From contig OX031069.1 in the NCBI GenBank assembly GCA_943736015.1, positions 40,768,728 through 40,832,727 of the forward strand: DNA of 64,000 bases, read 5' to 3'. Of the stretch, positions 38,981 through 50,500 are shown one piece after another. This DNA is from Tridacna crocea. Taxonomy: Eukaryota; Mollusca; Bivalvia; Cardiida; Cardiidae. Position numbers and translations under genes: made by a program. A model generated the notes under the pieces. That model saw only the letters and a program-made list of their open reading frames with translations, had not been told where the DNA came from and did not search any database. How positions within the stretch are numbered: the first letter of the stretch is position 1; every line of letters begins with the position of its first letter.

Positions 38981-39745
38981 TGATTGATTGACTATATGTG
39001 TTTAACACCGTTTTCAACGATATTCGGGTTATAATGCGGCGGCCAGTACTCTTGCTTATGCGTTCCTGTAGTTTCAGTAACTAGTACCTCTCACGATATT
39101 CTTCCCAAGCCATTGACTGCTTTTCCACATTATTATAGTCAAAATTGCTGCTCAGAAAAGTTAATGCTACCACAGTGAGTATCATCAACTCTGGGAAAGA
39201 AATGACCGAGCAGGGGATACAAACCAGCCGAGTCTTGCCTTAAGTTCCGGGCAATGCGGACCGAATACCTTTTTAAGAATCTTTGGAAGATGAAGACAAT
39301 GTGTTGATTTGAAAATGCTGTGAAGTATTTCAGGTAAATAAAAGAAGGGGGACTGAATTGGTTGGTTGATTGATTTGTGGCTTAACACCGTTTTCAACAA
39401 TATTTCAATTATATCGCGGCGGCCAGTGCACCTACCCATACTTTACTGAAGGTTCAGTAACCAGTCCTTTGTACGATATTTTCTAGATGGAAATTATTCC
39501 TTTTCAACATAACTATTATCAAAAGTGTTCGAAAATCTCTGTAGTCAAAGAAAACTTTGATTTTGGAATGGTGTGAAAGAATTTCCGATTTTTCAAAGAA
39601 AGGTAACTGATTTGAATGGAAAAAGATGTTTTAATGAACCTTTCACGAGTTTGCTATAACTTAACACAAAGCCATGGCGTTTTTAATGCTTTTTAATAAT
39701 TGCTTTGATGATGATGTTGATGATTATAATCATGGTGATGGTAGT
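38981..39745. repeat. Truncated macrosatellite unit 6 (array edge)
   Basis: Starts like every unit (block a, then block b near 39360). It has lost roughly 125 bp near 39527 and stops matching the unit inside the GATGAT-rich stretch near 39745. Beyond this point the sequence is unrelated, so this is the right-hand end of the array. Confidence 0.88.
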
Positions 39746-39907
39746 ATGCTGAAGCCTGTGATTAATCAGTTGAAATTTCCATAACTTGTAGTTGAGTCTA
39801 GTCGTTATTTCCTCAAAATCCTGGCCAGATTGTGTTATATTTGACATTGTTTAATACTGGCGACAGTCAAGTGTGAATTGGAAAAGATTTTGTTAATGAA
39901 GAATCAT

Positions 39908-40136
39908 TAACTTTCCCGTACAACAAATTTTTAGACCATTCCAAACTGAAAGCATCTGCAGATGTCAAATTTTGAAAGTGAAACAAATGAAGTTGAATTT
40001 TTTGACAGGGAAGAAAACATTGTAGGAAAAGGAGAAAATGCTGGTAACCAGAATTTTCTCCTTTTCTAACAATAATAATTGTAAAAGCCTTCCTTCCCAG
40101 GGTCGTTTAAATAATGGATTGCTTAGTAAAGGGTTA
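39908..40136 (+). mobile_element. TTAA-flanked hairpin MITE, copy 1
   Basis: TTAA at each end, inverted termini (ctttcccgtac against gtaaaggg), the internal phrase gaaagcatctgcagatg and a central hairpin of gaaaaggagaaaatgctgg against its complement at about 40025-40065. TTAA targets with short CCC-type ends are the signature of piggyBac-like transposons. No transposase is present, so the copy is non-autonomous. The left terminus has decayed. Confidence 0.75.
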
Positions 40137-40215
40137 AATATCATACGGTCGAGTTGTTTAGCCCCGATATTCACGTGGAAATTTACGTCATTTTGTAGCG
40201 ATGATGCAATGATGA
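40137..40215. repeat. Segment also found beside MITE copy 4
   Basis: This stretch resembles 44686-44766 (shared: gagttgtttag, cccgatattcacgtggaaat, tacgtca, gatgatgcaat). Both lie directly to the right of a TTAA MITE, while the left flanks are unrelated. Either the MITE has a longer form or both MITEs entered copies of the same older repeat. Confidence 0.6.
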
Positions 40216-40349
40216 CCTTTCTTTGTCAATGAGCGAATCAGCCAACGTCATATATGGGTGAAAGGGCATTTCTTTGTGAATAGTGGATTCCTTATATGGC
40301 ACATTATTTTAGCAATCTAGATGTAATGTGGGCGGAAAAAGACTAAGTC

Positions 40350-40463
40350 AGTTAAACGCTAAGAAGTTAAAAATTAAACGATTTAAACAGCTACAGTCGG
40401 TCGCTACGCTCCCTCCTTTTGGCTGTTTAAATCGTTTAATTTTTAACTTTTTAGCGTTTAACT
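40350..40463. repeat. Long palindrome (hairpin element 1)
   Basis: Arms of about 42 bp at 40350-40391 and 40422-40463 (agttaaacgctaagaagtta against its complement with few mismatches), separated by a GC-richer loop of about 30 bp. This looks like a foldback MITE. No clear target-site duplication. Confidence 0.7.
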
Positions 40464-41286
40464 ATTACTTGGAAGTGTAAACAATAGTCATGTGTACTAC
40501 GTCATCGCACTAATGAGACGCAGTTATCACGTGACGTTCTCTATGACCTAATTGGAATATACACGAACGATAACGAAGGTTGTCTCGATCAGTGGCGTCC
40601 TTGAAATCGACAGGCTTCTCTTAGCATTTTCGCACACGCACATCAAGCCAACCAATGCAGTAACGGACGGGTTCGGGTTTTATGTGTTTGTTGTGATATA
40701 TTTTCAATTTATAAAAGTCGGAAATTTCCTATTTTTGGACTTTGCTGGGACTGTAAGGGTTAAAACACTTAGCCAGTATCCTGTGAAAACAGCTGGTTGG
40801 TCGCTTAGTTGCTTGGTTCCTTGGTTTATCGGACTATAGATTTATAGCATAGGTTAGTGGATAGATTGATTAAATCACTTAACTATATAGATTGGTTGCC
40901 ATGGCGGCTGTTAACTCTTTCACCAATGAATAAATAAATTGCGTTTTCTCAAAGGCTAAAGTTTCCTCTGCAAGATAAACTGTTTGGTAATAATCTAGAA
41001 AATAGCAGTGGACAATGTACATCAGGGATCAGACTGCACGTTCAGTGCAGTCTGAGCTTGACCTTCACTTTCCATAAAAGTTTCTCGGGTCGTCTATGAT
41101 ATGGGAAGAGTAAAGGCGCTTTTATGCCTTGCTAAAGAACTGGCTCGTATAAAAATCAAACTGCTATGAATAATTGGTATTAGACCTGTGTAAAGGACCA
41201 TCTGCATGGACATTTCGAGGTAACATAAAGCAGTAGTGAGGGTCAATAAAAAGGAACTCGCGTACTTTTAAAGAATGGAAAAGCAT
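40464..41286. other. Non-coding sequence beyond the 3' end of the MRH gene
   Basis: I see no supported gene here. A plus-strand frame at 40552-40839 has no domain, start context or splice signals that I trust. One 23-bp palindrome of the gcaggctgacc family lies at 41031-41053. Confidence 0.4.
41031..41053. repeat. Short palindrome related to the gcaggctgacc family
   Basis: agactgcac and its exact complement around ttca, followed by tgagcttgacc. It resembles the inner palindromes of the MITE at 57344-57614. Similar remnants lie at 41778-41812, 48815-48865, 54620-54660 and 57740-57790. Confidence 0.5.
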
Positions 41287-41292
41287 TTTAAT
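41287..41292 (-). promoter_or_regulatory. Possible poly(A) signal ATTAAA
   Basis: ATTAAA on the minus strand, about 175 bases past the stop codon of the MRH gene. No canonical AATAAA is visible nearer. This is position and motif only. Confidence 0.3.
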
Positions 41293-41320
41293 CCTTCAAA
41301 AAATATGCCATGTTCGCCCA

Positions 41321-41343
41321 TTCTCTCTCTCTCTCTCTCTCCC
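41321..41343. repeat. TC microsatellite
   Basis: About eleven TC dinucleotides in the probable 3' untranslated or flanking region of the MRH gene. Confidence 0.85.
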
Positions 41344-41467
41344 TGTTTTTCTCTTAGTATCTCTGTTGGATCGAGCATCGCTTGTGTTAAAGTCTTATAG
41401 TTTTATATTGTCATTATCTTTCAAAACTATATTGTCATTATCTTTCTTGAACAATCTGTCTATTTGT

Positions 41468-41561
41468 TCACAAGTTGTCATACTCCTTTTGTTTGCATAT
41501 TTTTCCTTTCATTTTAAGCACAACAAGAGTAAGAGCCACAGCCAGTCCAACAATAATCATT
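41468..41561 (-). CDS. MRH gene exon 6: transmembrane helix, tail and stop
   Basis: Acceptor ctttctttgttttcag|A, completing Val with the previous exon. Then MIIVGLAVALTLVVL, a basic KMKGKICKQK stretch, EYDNL and TGA at 41470-41468. Confidence 0.92.
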
Positions 41562-44500
41562 CTGAAAACAAAGAAAGAAAATTGGACAATACTATAGAAT
41601 TTTACATAAGAAACGTACTCTTGAAAAAGTAAGCTTAATGCATTCCCCACCCCGATTACATTATAACAAGACAGTCCTACATAATTGAGGATCAATAGAA
41701 TTAAATTGAATCATACGATAGCTTAACAATCTAGCTTGCAGAAGATTGGCCAATAGTAAAAAAATTCTACCCAGATAAGCCTGGGCTGCGTAGGCTGACC
41801 CGGGAAGAAACTTTTTGCAGATGCATGGTACACGCCCTTATAGCACTGCTCACGTCTGTAGGTCAGTAAAATTACAAAATGTAGTTGAATTTCTCACATT
41901 CGCATTGTGTCTCAAAGAGAAACTTTTGGTTTTTATAATAACCTTCTGCGACATCTGACTTCCACGTCAACTTATCTCGATATACTAACGGCTATCTTGT
42001 AGTTGTTCTACAACACATGTTAACCAAGACTTGTCGAAAATTTTATAGAAACAAAAATGCCACATATAATGCTGATACATAGCTATAAAAATTTTCTAGA
42101 ATGGTTTGGACATGTAAACTTTGATCCAACTGTCGTATAAAAGTGTTTCGCATGTCCAGCTGAATATTGCTATGGCTTTGAAATGAGCCTGATTCTCACA
42201 AGCGATCTAAAATCAAATGGGTTATGTAGATCTAGGTATGAGAATTTTTTTTCCAGAAAAATGCCTTGGGTGTAAAATGTATGACAACATAGACAACATA
42301 CATTTATGATTTCAAATTCACAACAAAACTGCGCAGAGACGGGGACAGGAACAGGGTGGCTCTTCAGAAACACAGTTGTATTTTTCTAGACTTAACCGTT
42401 TACTCCATAGATACTCTTTTCAACACATTGCTTGTAGGAGCCTTTGGAAAACATTGTGGCAAAAGGTGAAATTGCTCGTCGCGAGCAATTTCACCTTTTG
42501 TAACAATGTTTTCTATGCTATCAAAAGGTGTTATTTACACATAAGAAACGGCTTCATCCTTGCAGTCATTTAAGGCCAATTAGAGATGCCATAGAAATGC
42601 CTTATGGGGTAAAGGGTTTATATTTTTATGTCCGAATTCAAAATGTATTGCGAAAGTAACCTTTCACTCAGGAAGGCAAACAGACCGACATTTGCTTATT
42701 TAACACTTTACCAAACGAGAAATTCTAGACCCTACCAAATTGAAAGCATCTGTAGATGACAAATCTTAAAGAAATACAAATGTTATTGAAGTTTGAAAAG
42801 GTAGAAAACAAGGTCAGAAAAGGAGAAAAAGTTCGTTACTTGCGTTTTCTCCCTTTTGCACAATGTTTTCAAAAGGGTCCTTAAACTCGGGAATATGTGG
42901 TAAAGTGTTTAACAACCTACAATACACTAAAAAGTTTCCACTCAGATACTTACACAGCGCATATCAGCAAAGCTTTAAGCGTTGTTTTTGACTTGTCAGG
43001 TTTAGGTGTTGGGTTAGGATGTACTGTAGTTGCTGTCGAAGACCTAGAAATAGACGTTTTCCCTGGCGACGTCGGAGACGAAACCGTCGGTGTTTCTGAT
43101 GAGGATGGCTCCATGGTTTCTGATGACGGATGTAGGGACGTCGACATACTTGGGTTGGAGGGCTCTGAACTTGTTGGTGTTATATCAGTTGTTTTTGTTG
43201 GCTTTGATGTCTCTACACTGGTGGTTGGACCTTCGGTTGTGATCTGGCTCCTAGGACAAGCCACAGGGCTTCGTAACACAAAATACTGGAATAAAAGTCA
43301 TGAAATATCACAATTGTTCATTTTTTTCAAGGTCTGCGGCCCCTCTAACTCGCGTATTTTCAGACAGAAGCTGCCGAGATTGGCTGAATAGGCTTTAAGA
43401 AAACGTCGATGGGGTCTTAAACCGTTTACTGTCTTAGGTCTACGTAAAGGAAGTACGCTTTGCTTTGAGTTTAGATAAGTCAGTACAGATTGCGAAGTGA
43501 GAAGGAGAATCCGGGAATTAATTTATCACATAAGTATAAGTTATTGATCATATATTTCATTTGTATGAAATTAAATCGGAGGGAGGCGAAGCCGACCGAC
43601 GATTTAGTTTCATACAAATGAAATATATTAATCAATAACTAACTTACAGTTTGCCCTACTTTCTAATTGACTGACAGCTAAGGATGGTGGAAAGAACCAT
43701 ACAAGGACGACAGAAAGCTCGGTTCACCACGCCTTTTTTGATTGACGGTTGTACGAACGTGCGTTTCGAGTCGTACGGCGTTAACTATTATTTATGTTGT
43801 CCTTGAGCTAGTTTCAGGACAATTGTCTGCAGTCAGGCTCATTCGGCATATCGCGGGTGATGGTAGCCATCATATCCCTCGTCTGTATTTAGTGGATTGA
43901 TATGCAGAAGATCAGTACATTCATCGCCCGGAAATACGCCGGTTTACAGTTCTGAAAATTGCCAGGCTTCTCTTACAAAAGAAAACATGGGTTTCAATTT
44001 TCTATCGAAATCTTTCGAACTATGTTGTATAAGACAAACACTTCGTACATTAATTTTTTTATCAATTCCGATTGAAGTTTTAACCAATAGATAGGCAGAT
44101 GTTATTAACTTCATCGAGGTCGTTTATGTCGTTGCTAAACGAATCACATTGTCCTGCCATGTATAAGATCACGTGAATAGCAGTTCAAATGTAAACGACC
44201 GTATACGGACGAGGTTAGATGTAGGTACGGAATCTGCCGAATTTCATGCTCTTTGAAGTGATAGATTCAGCAATGGATGCATGCTTTGACCCCGATGACG
44301 ACGAGAAATTTTATAAAGAATTTATTTTCCCCGACACAGACGACGTCACGCTAACACAACTGTGTACATGTCCCTCTAATGTGGCTCACTGTCCATGATC
44401 TGATTTCATTTTTAACCCATACCAGATAAGCCCTCTTTTTCACTGCCCTGAGGCAGAAGGCGCGTGAAAACATTGCGGGTAGAGGAGAAAGTGCTTGTAA

Positions 44501-47500
44501 GGAGCATTTTCTCCTTTCCTGGTATGTTTCTTTTTTTTCTTTCTACAGACAAATCCCATAATTTGAGCAAATACCAAGTTGTTGTCTGCAAACGGTTTCA
44601 CATTGGACCCAAGCCAAATTTCCCAGCCTGGAAAAGACTTCCTTACCAGGGTCGTTAAAACCAGAGGTTATTTGGTAAAGGGTTAAATGCCACGTGGTCA
44701 TGTACGAGTTGTTTAGTCCCGATATTCACGTGGAAATTACGTCACTTTTTTGGTGATGATGCAATTAATTGGAATAGTCCCCGCCCCTTTTACTACAGTG
44801 TATGCATTAGATTGGTATTTACTATACAAAGACCAGCTAAAAAACTGTGGGCGGAGCATCTCGTTAACCGGGATACAACTGTATATAGGTCAACCATTTA
44901 ATAACATATTGCAACATATTGAGTCTGTATGGAATTAAATCGAGCAGTTTTGAACGAAATCCGGCGTTTTCATTGGTTTAGAAAGTAGGGCAAACTGTAA
45001 CCTCCCTTGTTTTCAGTGTAATATACCCATTACAAATTTTCTTATCTTATACATATTTCTATGACGTCATTTTGACGTCATTTTGTGCGCATTTCATACA
45101 AGTGAATGGGTCTCATGGAAAATATCGCGGGTACATTAAATTTTATGAATGTTTTTTGTATCATTTGATCTATATTTCGTGAAATATAGTTATCTGATAA
45201 AAAGAATCTGACATTCGTGGGCTTTTGAGATAGAATTTTAATAAACTCGTCAAGGAAAATGTTATTAAGCTCGCCAAAGGCTCGCTTAATAACATTTCCC
45301 TAAACTCGTTTAATAAAATTTTATCTCAAAAGCCAGCTCATGTCAGATCCATATATATCTCGAGCATATTTAACTTCCATCGTTTCGGGAGAAGAAAAAT
45401 AAATTAATAGATCATTTCTGGCAATTAGTACTAAAGGAGTTCCGTTACTGGAAGTAATCTGATGCCAGGTATAGCTAACTTATACAATGGGCTAGTTATC
45501 AAGGGCTGGTAAGATAGAATCTCCGCCAGGCTAAATCTTTCTCAGGGAGTAAAAATAGCCGTTACTGCAGAATTAATTTCTCTTCTCCTTTACCTCGCAA
45601 TCTCGACCTTTAACGTCAACGAGAAGAGAAAGTTTTTGAAATCATGATGAGAAAAGGAAAAAAATATTGGTGATCAGCATTTTTCCTTTTCTCAGATTGT
45701 ATTGTACCGTTCCCCCGAAAAAAAGAAACGAAAAAAAAATTTTTTTTTCATGAGTTACATTTATTATTGTCTCCTATAAATGCTTTGAGTTTGGGCTGGT
45801 CTTGAACTTTGACGTTCGATAGCCCTATAGAGATGGTTTAGTTTGCATGAATTGTTTAGTCTGATCTTGATTTAAATCATTCGCAAAAGTTGTTACTTTC
45901 GCATACTACGCTGACAGGATGAAATTTCTTCGAATGACTTACAAAACTGTTAGATCCAATAGGTTTCTCACCAGACGCTTCGAATGTTGTATTATCGACA
46001 TCTCCTGTTGTACATTCAAGAATCACAAAAGCCGTTCTGTTTAAAAGGAAAAGATAATTAGAGCATGCTCTACGACAAAGTGTTGAAGGAACATCGAGTG
46101 ATTTTTACTTTTCCTACAAAACAGAAAGATACGAATGTTAATTCTTTAAACATTTTTAGATATTGTTTAATTTTGAGGAAGTATTTTGTCCATCTGAAGA
46201 TCACACTTATCGAGTAGCGATTATCGAAACTTGTGATAGCTGCCAGGGATTTACTTTTCATCGCGAAATATATATATATTTTTTTTTGTCAACGGTAATG
46301 TGACATCTTCTTCCGGTTTAACCCATACTGAATTCAAAATTCATTAGCATTAAGTGAGTACACAATGAAAAAATACGCTCATTATTCAATTTGCCAATGC
46401 TGAATTTGAATTTCTGTAATATTGTTTTGATTAAAGATTTCAATAGAAATTCGGTTTGGCTCAGTGGTGAAGCGTGGGACTCGTGACTTGGAGGCCTTGG
46501 GCTTGAGCCTCTCTTGATCAACCAAGTTTTTCACATGAATGTCCTTGGAAAAGGCACTTCAGAGCTCAAGGCTAATACTGCTGAAACCAAGGAATTGCAT
46601 CATATGTGAGCTGTCGTCGTGATAAGACTGGAGTAATGCTGAAAGCAGCGTAAAATACAGTTGAAACAAACAAAAATATAAGACAGACTTTAAACATCTT
46701 ACGAACAAAGTCCATAACAAAGAAAAAGGTAAATGCATAGCTTAAGTACAAACCGCATCTGGTCGGATTCGAACCCACGAAGAACAAATACCCTCATTTT
46801 TCGAGGATTAAAAGACCAATACCATAACCACTGAGCCAAAGAGATACAGATCTCTATGACACAGTTGTCAGGTACTGTATTTACATCGGGACGAAGCTAT
46901 GCATAAAGGAGTGGTCTCCAATAACAAACATCTGCTGTCTCAGCAGACCAGACCGCTAGGCTTTGAGTTAAGAGTACGAATTTGATTCTGACTGGTCGGT
47001 CTGGAATGACCTCTTTCTAGTTGAACTTTAACGAGTGCCAAGGAACCGTAATTTAGAAGAAGTATGCATAAAGGGCATTATTGACTTACAGGGCAATACC
47101 TTTATATCTAAGTACTAATGAATGAATGAATGTTGTTTTATGGCGCATCGACAGCTTTGGTCATTTAGCGCGCATATCTATGTTAAAAGATAATAAACGA
47201 GGAGTTGTTTAAACTGAATAAAGTTTGAATGACGAGAAAAGAATTGAATTAAGAAAACTTAATGCATAAAGGGCATGATTGAGTAACAGGGCAATCCCTA
47301 TATACTCAAAAGTTTTAAATGATAAGAACTGAATTAAGAAGTATGCATAAAGGGCATTATCGAGTTACAGGGCAATCCCTATATACTCAAAAGTTTTAAA
47401 TGATAAGATTTAAGAATGTGATAAAAAGGTTTAAATTCAATGCTGGTTTGATAAAAAGAAGTTTTTAAATGAAAAGAAATATGTGTCATTTATAATGTGC

Positions 47501-50500
47501 ATATCTATGTACTGGTATAGACAAAAAAATCAAGTAGCGCATGGAAAGGTTGTCGCCAAGATGTAACTAAAACGCTGTTTAGAACTTACCAAACAAATGA
47601 GACGTGCCCCGGCAAATGGGCCTTAATAGATCCCTGTAATGCAGCACATCAAGTAAACCAACATATTGTTATCTATCAATAAAATTCATTTTGTCGAAAT
47701 ATCAACAGAGTTAAATAGAGCTAAACTGGTCCTTAGGCATATAATAAGATTGACTTTACAGCAAAAGTGTCTGCCCATGTCAGCCTGCTGTCAGCCTGCG
47801 CGAACTGTACGATACATTTTGCAAATGCAAAAAAACTCCTTTTCAGAAATCATGACTCAATTCAAGCAAAAATGAAACAAGCATACCTTACAGTTGAGCT
47901 GCCGCCTTCCTTCGAGGAGTAGATCAACTGAACAGAATTTTTCTCGGGACCTTCTGTAAAGAGTACTGTTTCTTGGATCCCAAGGGAGTATATTCTGTTG
48001 GAAGGCAAGTCGGGATGAATTTCACACATCTAAAAGAGACAGGCGTGTGTTTCATCAGTAATAAAAAGAAGCAAACACTGACTTTAAACTCTAAGGTTTT
48101 CAAAAAATCGCTGCATAAGAGAAATCAACAACAACGACGACGACAAAACTTTGATGGTTAATCCTCTGCCACATTATCAAAACTTTTGACAACCCGAAAA
48201 AGAAAATTTTGAAAAAAAATTTGTTAAAAGCAGAAAATACTTGTAACCAGCATTTTCCTCTGTTTCCTACATTGTTCCCTTAATCTAACCCCACCCCAAA
48301 AAGTAATTTCAATTTTTGAGTAACGTTGAACTTGTCGTCTGCAAATGTTTTCAGTTTGGGCAAGTCTAAAAAATCTATTGTTGTTTGGGAAAATGCTATA
48401 CCTGATTCATAAGCTTTCGCTAAAATGCATTCAATTTCAGTTTAAAAAGAATTACTTTTGAAATGTTCAACATCATAATCTTAGCCGCAAATGGTCGATA
48501 ATAACCATCCAGCCTTGTCGGTTTGACAACTGAAAACTAACAATAGAGCAAGATATTCTGAAGTGATAAAAAACAATTTGAGGAAAGGGTCCTTGTAACT
48601 GCAAAACGATCATTTGGGTAATGGTCGAATCGAGGTTTACGCTTTGCTTTATTTTCAAGCGACTTACGGCTACGTCTTCACAAGCGTTGCTAAAGTTAAA
48701 GCTGTAGCATGGATTCCATAGGAACGTGTTCTCGCTTTGTGCTGTTTGATTAAATCTGTAAATATAGATGAGCCATACTCTGTAAAAAAGTTTGTTAAAT
48801 GCAACTGCAAACAGTTTCGACTAGGTCAGCCTGCGCTGTTTGCGCAGGCTGACCTGAATCGAAACTTTTTGGATTTGAGAACAGTACTTCATGTTCACGG
48901 GCCATTTTACATGTACCTTATAAATTCAGTCGGAAATATCTTCGATTTCCGAATACCTTGAATATGTCCTCATTGCAGGTACCCTTAAGAAAAACATAAG
49001 GACCATGATGGTCCTATATCGCTCACCTGAGTATATTTGTAACTTATATGGTTTATTAAGGGTAGGCTATTAATTCTTTTCAAATAAGGCATACCCTGGG
49101 GTTTGTGACTAGAAGATGTTTACAGATTTTCTTCTTTGTCCTTGGCCAGTGGAGCTAAAAACTTGCTTATCATCAATTTTTCTCTTCACAGTGTCTTGTT
49201 CCCTTTTTGACTTGTAGTTTAACCCATTACCAGACGACAAAATTCTAGACTGGTCCAAATTGAAACAAATTGCAGACGACATTTTAAAGTGTATTCAGAA
49301 TGAAAAATAAGTGCCACATAGGGTAGAAAAGATTGTGAGAAAGGAGAAATTGCTTGTTACATTTCTCCTTTTCCCACAATGTTTTTTAGAGCTATATATC
49401 GTTAGTGCGTCAAAATGGGGCATTGTGTGGTAATGGGTTAAGTAACATTAAATTTGTCGTCTGCAATATCTTTCAATTTTGACCTGTCTAAAAATCTGTG
49501 GTTTGCCAATGGATTAATATGGTATTCTTTACGTTATTGTATTTTAATGAATGGTCATGATATTTGTGGTTTGTAGTGACACATGAAGTCGATTCCATCT
49601 CATTGTTACCCTGATAAGATTCTGTTGTACACAGCGAAATCCCCCACAGCTGGCCTTGTTCCATATAAACAAATTAGAAGCCAAAAAATCTACACATGGA
49701 ACACACTCATAAGACCCCATCTGTACATAGTGTTATTATTTTACTTTGTTTGTATGGGGTTTCAAGACCACTTTCAACAGTATTTCAGTTATATCCCTGC
49801 GGCTGGTGCACCTTATTATGGCTTCCTGTTGTTTGTCACACCAGTACAACTACAACATACTGTGACTTTGACCTAGAAGGTAGGTCACTAAATGTTGCAC
49901 TCTCGGCCTTATGGTTTGTCACAAGAAGATTTTTAAAGATTTATTTTTCCATTTTCAGCCATTTTGTTGCCATGGCAACCAGAGTTTTAGATGGAATTGA
50001 TTTTAATAGATTTCCTTCTATGGTTCTAAGTAAAATAGTGTGCACCAGGGCGCAAAGCCCAAATATAACCCCAAGGGGATAATTTTGATTATTTTCATAG
50101 AAGGTTACAAGACGATGCTACATGCAATATATGAATGCTCTAGCCCTTATGGTTTGTCACAAGAAGATTTTAAAAGTTTCCTTCTCTGTTTCTATGTAAA
50201 ATTGGGTGCGCCCGGGCAGGGCCCAAATATGACCGCAAAGGGATAATTTTAACAATTTTGGTAGACGATCATCAGATAATGCTACATACCAAATATGAAT
50301 GCTCTAGCCATTATGGTTTGTCAGAAAAAGATTTTTTAAAAGTTTCCTTCTTTCTTTCTATGTAAAATAGGGTGCGCCCGGGCAAAGTCCAAATATGACT
50401 GCAAAGGGATAATTCTAACAATTTTGGTAGAGGATCATCAGATAATGCTACATATGAATGCTCTAGCCATTATGGTTAGTCAGAAAAATATTTTATGAAA

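Larger units (their letters stand above)
43645..44999. mobile_element. Non-autonomous TA-flanked DNA transposon (1,351 bp)
   Basis: Perfect 20-bp inverted termini beginning cagtttgccctactttct at 43647 and ending at 44997, each bordered by TA. TA duplication with CAGT-type ends is typical of Tc1/mariner elements. There is no recognisable transposase. A TTAA MITE (copy 4) sits inside at 44413-44685, so this element is the older host. It lies in intron 4 of the MRH gene. Confidence 0.75.

Noticed and set aside
42897-43391. A 164-codon plus-strand frame opposite the mucin-like exon
   Set aside because: It is the shadow of exon 5 on the other strand. The minus-strand reading has splice sites, phase and domain continuity; this one has none.
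45060-45086. Doubled TGACGTCA as a cAMP-response enhancer
   Set aside because: It is intronic, next to transposon ends, and there is no other evidence; octamers like this arise by chance and by slippage.
43286-45942. An extra MRH-gene exon between exons 4 and 5
   Set aside because: It was considered when an earlier donor of exon 4 (GCGTCTG|GTGAGA) left the phase unmatched. The downstream donor AGTTTT|GTAAGT restores phase 0 and gives a natural MRH end, so no extra exon is needed.
46572-46787. Minus-strand frame with hydrophobic stretches near 46.6 kb
   Set aside because: It runs through the tails of two facing SINEs in intron 3 of the MRH gene and has no plausible splice context.
46740-46855. 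Possible tRNA gene with intact A and B boxes
   Set aside because: The acceptor and anticodon stems do not pair, and an A/T-rich insertion sits between the boxes; it fits a SINE head.
49583-50246. Frames of 68-128 codons over the SINE-core patch and the start of the minisatellite
   Set aside because: They cross recognised repeats and end within the minisatellite; no domain.
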